64,000 bases of DNA from Lentisphaerota bacterium (GTDB taxonomy: Bacteria; Verrucomicrobiota; Lentisphaeria; Victivallales; Victivallaceae): NCBI GenBank assembly GCA_015061575.1, contig SUWF01000001.1:49612-113611 (forward strand), in the 5' to 3' direction. The notes beneath the pieces are model-generated. The model ran no database searches and had not been told where the DNA came from. It was given only the letters and a program-made list of their open reading frames with translations. The stretch's first letter is position 1. The number at the start of each line of letters is the position of its first letter. A program made the position numbers and the translations under genes. This document shows, in pieces, positions 61,645 to 64,000 of the stretch.

Positions 61645-62448
61645 TTATTGATGACGGCCGTAGTTGGGCATTTCCGGTTCGATGTTGTGGGCAATGTGTT
61701 TGGTAAAACCGGTAGCACGCACTTCGCTTTCTTTTACGTTGACGACCTGAACATTTCCGCCCAAGCGCAGAGTGTTTACTATTGAACCATGCACCATACC
61801 GCCGCCGCCATTGGCTCCGGTTGTTCCGTTTTTATCTTTGCCGTCACTCCAGGGCAGCATATCCATGGTAATGGTGAATCCGGGATCATCCCGGCCGATG
61901 ATCATACGTTTATTCAACGCATGGCTGGCGGTAAAGGTCCATTTTCCGCAGGAGCCATGATTTACGACCAGAAACATATATGAACACTCGACCTGGTCGC
62001 CTTCATCCTGGAAAAAGTATGTATCGCTGGGACATTTGAAATTATTCTTTTTATCCATCATGCCATTGGCCAGCTCGCCGAAGTATTGGCCGTTGTAGAG
62101 CAGCAGTCCGGCGATACTTGATCCGCCTTTACTGTAGCTGCCGGACATGCGGGAACCGGTCAAAGCCACACAGCTGTTGCAGGTGCATCCGCTGCGCAGG
62201 GCATATACCGGCAGACAATCACCATTGCTGTTGGCATACATGTGCATGGCTGTGCCGATCTGCTTGAGTTTGTTTACGCAGCTGGCACTTCTGGCCCGTT
62301 CCCGGGCGGCCGAGAGGGCTGGAAGCAGCATCGCTGCCAGAATGGCAATAATAGCGATGACGACCAGAAGTTCAATCAGCGTAAAGCTGAAGCCCATGGG
62401 CTTTCTGTCAGTGCTCTGACAGAAAATGATTGTTCGGTTGAGTTTCAT
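61645..62448 (-). CDS. DUF1559-type pseudopilin-like secreted protein
   Basis: The 267-residue protein has an N-terminal extension of about 20 residues, the methylation motif [20 protein letters not shown] and [11 protein letters not shown]. The soluble domain has a cysteine cluster (CTCNSC) and ends in a [20 protein letters not shown] segment typical of this family. The ribosome site AAAGGAG is strong. It lies between the regulator and the large secreted protein gene with gaps of 44 and 30 bases, so all three share a transcript. Function unknown; this mirrors the pseudopilin at 12055. Confidence 0.9.
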   Translation of the reverse strand: MKLNRTIIFCQSTDRKPMGFSFTLIELLVVIAIIAILAAMLLPALSAARERARSASCVNKLKQIGTAMHMYANSNGDCLPVYALRSGCTCNSCVALTGSRMSGSYSKGGSSIAGLLLYNGQYFGELANGMMDKKNNFKCPSDTYFFQDEGDQVECSYMFLVVNHGSCGKWTFTASHALNKRMIIGRDDPGFTITMDMLPWSDGKDKNGTTGANGGGGMVHGSIVNTLRLGGNVQVVNVKESEVRATGFTKHIAHNIEPEMPNYGRHQ

Positions 62449-62492
62449 TTTTTTTGCTCCTTTGTGGGTTTGTTTATATTGTGTTGATAAAT

Positions 62493-63575
62493 TTATACTG
62501 AATTTCTTGCGTGATAAATATAATCCACATATATTTCAGCGGGCGCAGTCTGCGGCGAATACAGCAGCTTGACCGCCTCGCAGCCGCACGCCGCCAGATT
62601 GGAATCAAAAGCGGTGATACCGATGGTATTGGCTGCCAGCAGCGGACTATCCTGCAAGCTGATCAAAGATACATCTTCCGGAATCCGGCGGGATCGTTCT
62701 TTGAGCAATTTGTAAATTTCCAGCGCGTGATGCGGATAAACTGTAATGATTCCGTCAATATCATCGAGCCGGTGCTGCAAAGTTCTCATTCTGGACCGGC
62801 ACTGACCGGGTTTGGCGGTAGCGTAGAGTTCGTTGCTCAATTTAAATTCCAGACCACAACTGCTCAATGTCTCCCGGAACGCAGTGCGTATGGGATTATC
62901 CCAAGAGGGGCCTTCATGAACCAGAAAAAGATTTTTTCTGCCCCGGGCGGCCATAAGTTCCACAGCTTTGCAGACGCACTCTTTGCGCATAAAATATATA
63001 TTGTGGATCTTTTCCAACAGCGGCTGCCAATCCAAATAGTATTCCGGGCGGGAATTGACCAGAGCGATCTTGCACTCCCGCTGGATCAGATATTCGATGA
63101 TATAACGGTAATTGCTGATGCTGTCGAGCAAAACCAGCGCCCCCGGCGGAATCGTTTTGACGCTGTTCCAATTTACATCGCCCTGCACATCGTTGTTGGT
63201 CAGGGGCACGAGCCGGATCTTGCCGCCGCTTAATTCAGTTTGAGCTATGGCACTATCCAATATAGGATTACGTTCGACTTTCAGCTCCAGCGGGCAGTGT
63301 ATCAGGTAATAGATCGTGGCGTTGCTCCGGGCCGCCGTAAAAGTTCCTTTGCCCTGAAAGCGCACGATATCACCCCGCACCACCAATTCATCCAACGCCC
63401 GGGTTATGGTCATATAAGCTACATTGAACCGCTTTTTCAGCTCTGCCGTGCTGGGAACAGCCGTGCCCGGGGGCAGGGCGGCAAATTCCGCCGACAAACC
63501 GCTGACCAGCTGCCGGTGCAGACTGGGGGCGTTTTCATCGTGACAAAGCACAAAAGGTTTTTCAGCGGAATCCAT
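62493..63575 (-). CDS. GntR-type winged-helix regulator with LacI/periplasmic-binding-like sensor domain
   Basis: The 360-residue protein has a GntR winged helix at about residues 15-80 ([29 protein letters not shown]) and a LacI-type sensor ([40 protein letters not shown]). It is the first gene of the minus-strand operon and probably represses it until a sugar signal appears. It shares the architecture with the regulator at 9122 but is clearly a different protein. AAAGG precedes the ATG; the promoter is at 63623-63651. Confidence 0.85.
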   Translation of the reverse strand: MDSAEKPFVLCHDENAPSLHRQLVSGLSAEFAALPPGTAVPSTAELKKRFNVAYMTITRALDELVVRGDIVRFQGKGTFTAARSNATIYYLIHCPLELKVERNPILDSAIAQTELSGGKIRLVPLTNNDVQGDVNWNSVKTIPPGALVLLDSISNYRYIIEYLIQRECKIALVNSRPEYYLDWQPLLEKIHNIYFMRKECVCKAVELMAARGRKNLFLVHEGPSWDNPIRTAFRETLSSCGLEFKLSNELYATAKPGQCRSRMRTLQHRLDDIDGIITVYPHHALEIYKLLKERSRRIPEDVSLISLQDSPLLAANTIGITAFDSNLAACGCEAVKLLYSPQTAPAEIYVDYIYHARNSV

Positions 63576-63622
63576 GGATGAACCTTTCTTTTTCAGCGAT
63601 GCAAATTTACTATCTCGTTTAA

Positions 63623-63651
63623 ACTATACCACATTGAAAAGTAGATTTCAA
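63623..63651 (-). promoter_or_regulatory. Promoter of the minus-strand sugar operon
   Basis: On the minus strand TTGAAA (63646-63651), 17-bp spacer, TATAGT (63623-63628). The palindrome GTTTAAAC lies directly downstream and could be part of an operator. Confidence 0.65.
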
Positions 63652-63976
63652 GGGGTAAAACACTCTTTGCTGATAAAATATTGTAGATGAGAGAGCGTTT
63701 TTTATCATCATTCTGTAGATGACTTAAAAAAACTTATTGCTGTTTTAAAAATATGAAAGCGGCCGTTGCAAAACCTCATAAAATAAATAGCATGTTCAAT
63801 TTTATAATTTGAGCAGGATTTGGGCCTGAAAGCGAATCTTATGGCCTGTTTTTTGCACCAAATTTACCAATACTTACTGTCAGCTCAAACAGTTGGTTTG
63901 AGCCGGCAGTAAAACAAACGTATTTAATGCGCTGCTTACTTTTACAGCAGCTCAAAAGTATATACAATGCGCATCC

Positions 63977-64000
63977 ACGGGGGAATCGCATTTCCCCCGT
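63977..64000. repeat. Perfect hairpin at the window edge
   Basis: ACGGGGGAA-TCGCAT-TTCCCCCGT, 9-bp arms. What follows is outside the window, so a terminator cannot be confirmed. Confidence 0.6.

Larger units (their letters stand above)
63576..64000. other. Gene-free right end with promoter, shared words and hairpins
   Basis: Holds the promoter of the regulator gene, then AT-rich sequence without coding signs. GTTGCAAAACCTC (from 63767) and CCTGTTTTTTGCA (from 63843) both also occur in the element near 1650-1700. A 17-bp hairpin with two mismatches lies near 63876-63914, and a perfect 9-bp hairpin at the very end (63977-64000). Confidence 0.5.

Noticed and set aside
1..64000. CRISPR arrays, rRNA genes, toxin-antitoxin pairs
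   Set aside because: No regularly spaced repeats, rRNA-like segments or paired small toxin/antitoxin genes were found on reading the window.

Overview
The window looks like a chromosome segment of a Lentisphaeria bacterium (Victivallales-like, probably gut-associated). Two DUF1559 pseudopilin-like proteins carry the N-terminal motif [20 protein letters not shown] that is very common in the PVC group. Glycosidases, DUF4838 proteins, FAD and Gfo/Idh/MocA oxidoreductases and sugar-operon regulators are dense, as in Victivallis and relatives. This assignment is an inference from gene content; no marker phylogeny was possible. Intergenic DNA repeatedly shows one promoter form, TTGCAA or TTGACA, 16-17 bp, TATATT.

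Layout. 1-6.6 kb: end of an unknown gene, a GH130-type enzyme, a small repeat-rich intergenic element, an RlmI-like methyltransferase and a very large secreted glycosidase-like protein. 6.6-9 kb: a class-III aminotransferase divergent from an AraC regulator. 9-17.5 kb: a compact operon of GntR/LacI-type regulator, FAD oxidoreductase, pseudopilin, GH32/43-like propeller, DUF4838 protein and Gfo/Idh/MocA dehydrogenase, followed by a GH29 fucosidase. 19-21.5 kb: housekeeping rpmA, obgE, rsmA. 21.5-25 kb: four genes without recognised bacterial function; one has a serine-rich linker and one resembles Stealth-type transferases. They look phage-derived. 25-37.7 kb: FMN reductase, ceramidase-like hydrolase with a PutP-like symporter, GltS-like carrier, two acyl-CoA synthetases, a large glycosidase and a GNAT enzyme.

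37.9-40.8 kb: a cassette with its own promoter encoding an HPr-kinase-like ATPase, a PqqD-like (RRE) protein and an ABC exporter, plus two tiny reading frames. This resembles RiPP machinery but has no modifying enzyme in sight; it is the best candidate for an undescribed system here. 40.9 kb: tRNA-Leu(CAA). 41-47 kb: GH78 enzyme, DUF4434-like protein, NUDIX hydrolase, MFS carrier. 46.6-55.3 kb: XerC/D recombinase, mntP, esterase, SGNH hydrolase, lysS, hppA, ilvC. 55.5-58.2 kb: a gene remnant, a frameshifted EamA transporter, and a divergent MocR regulator whose PLP lysine is replaced by Met. 58.3-63.6 kb: a second sugar-type operon on the minus strand (GntR/LacI-type regulator, pseudopilin, paralogue of the large secreted protein from 3.1 kb).

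Together the genes suggest a polysaccharide and glycoconjugate degrader (fucose, rhamnose, mannose-type linkages) whose operons are each run by a local regulator and often include a secreted pseudopilin-like protein of unknown purpose.
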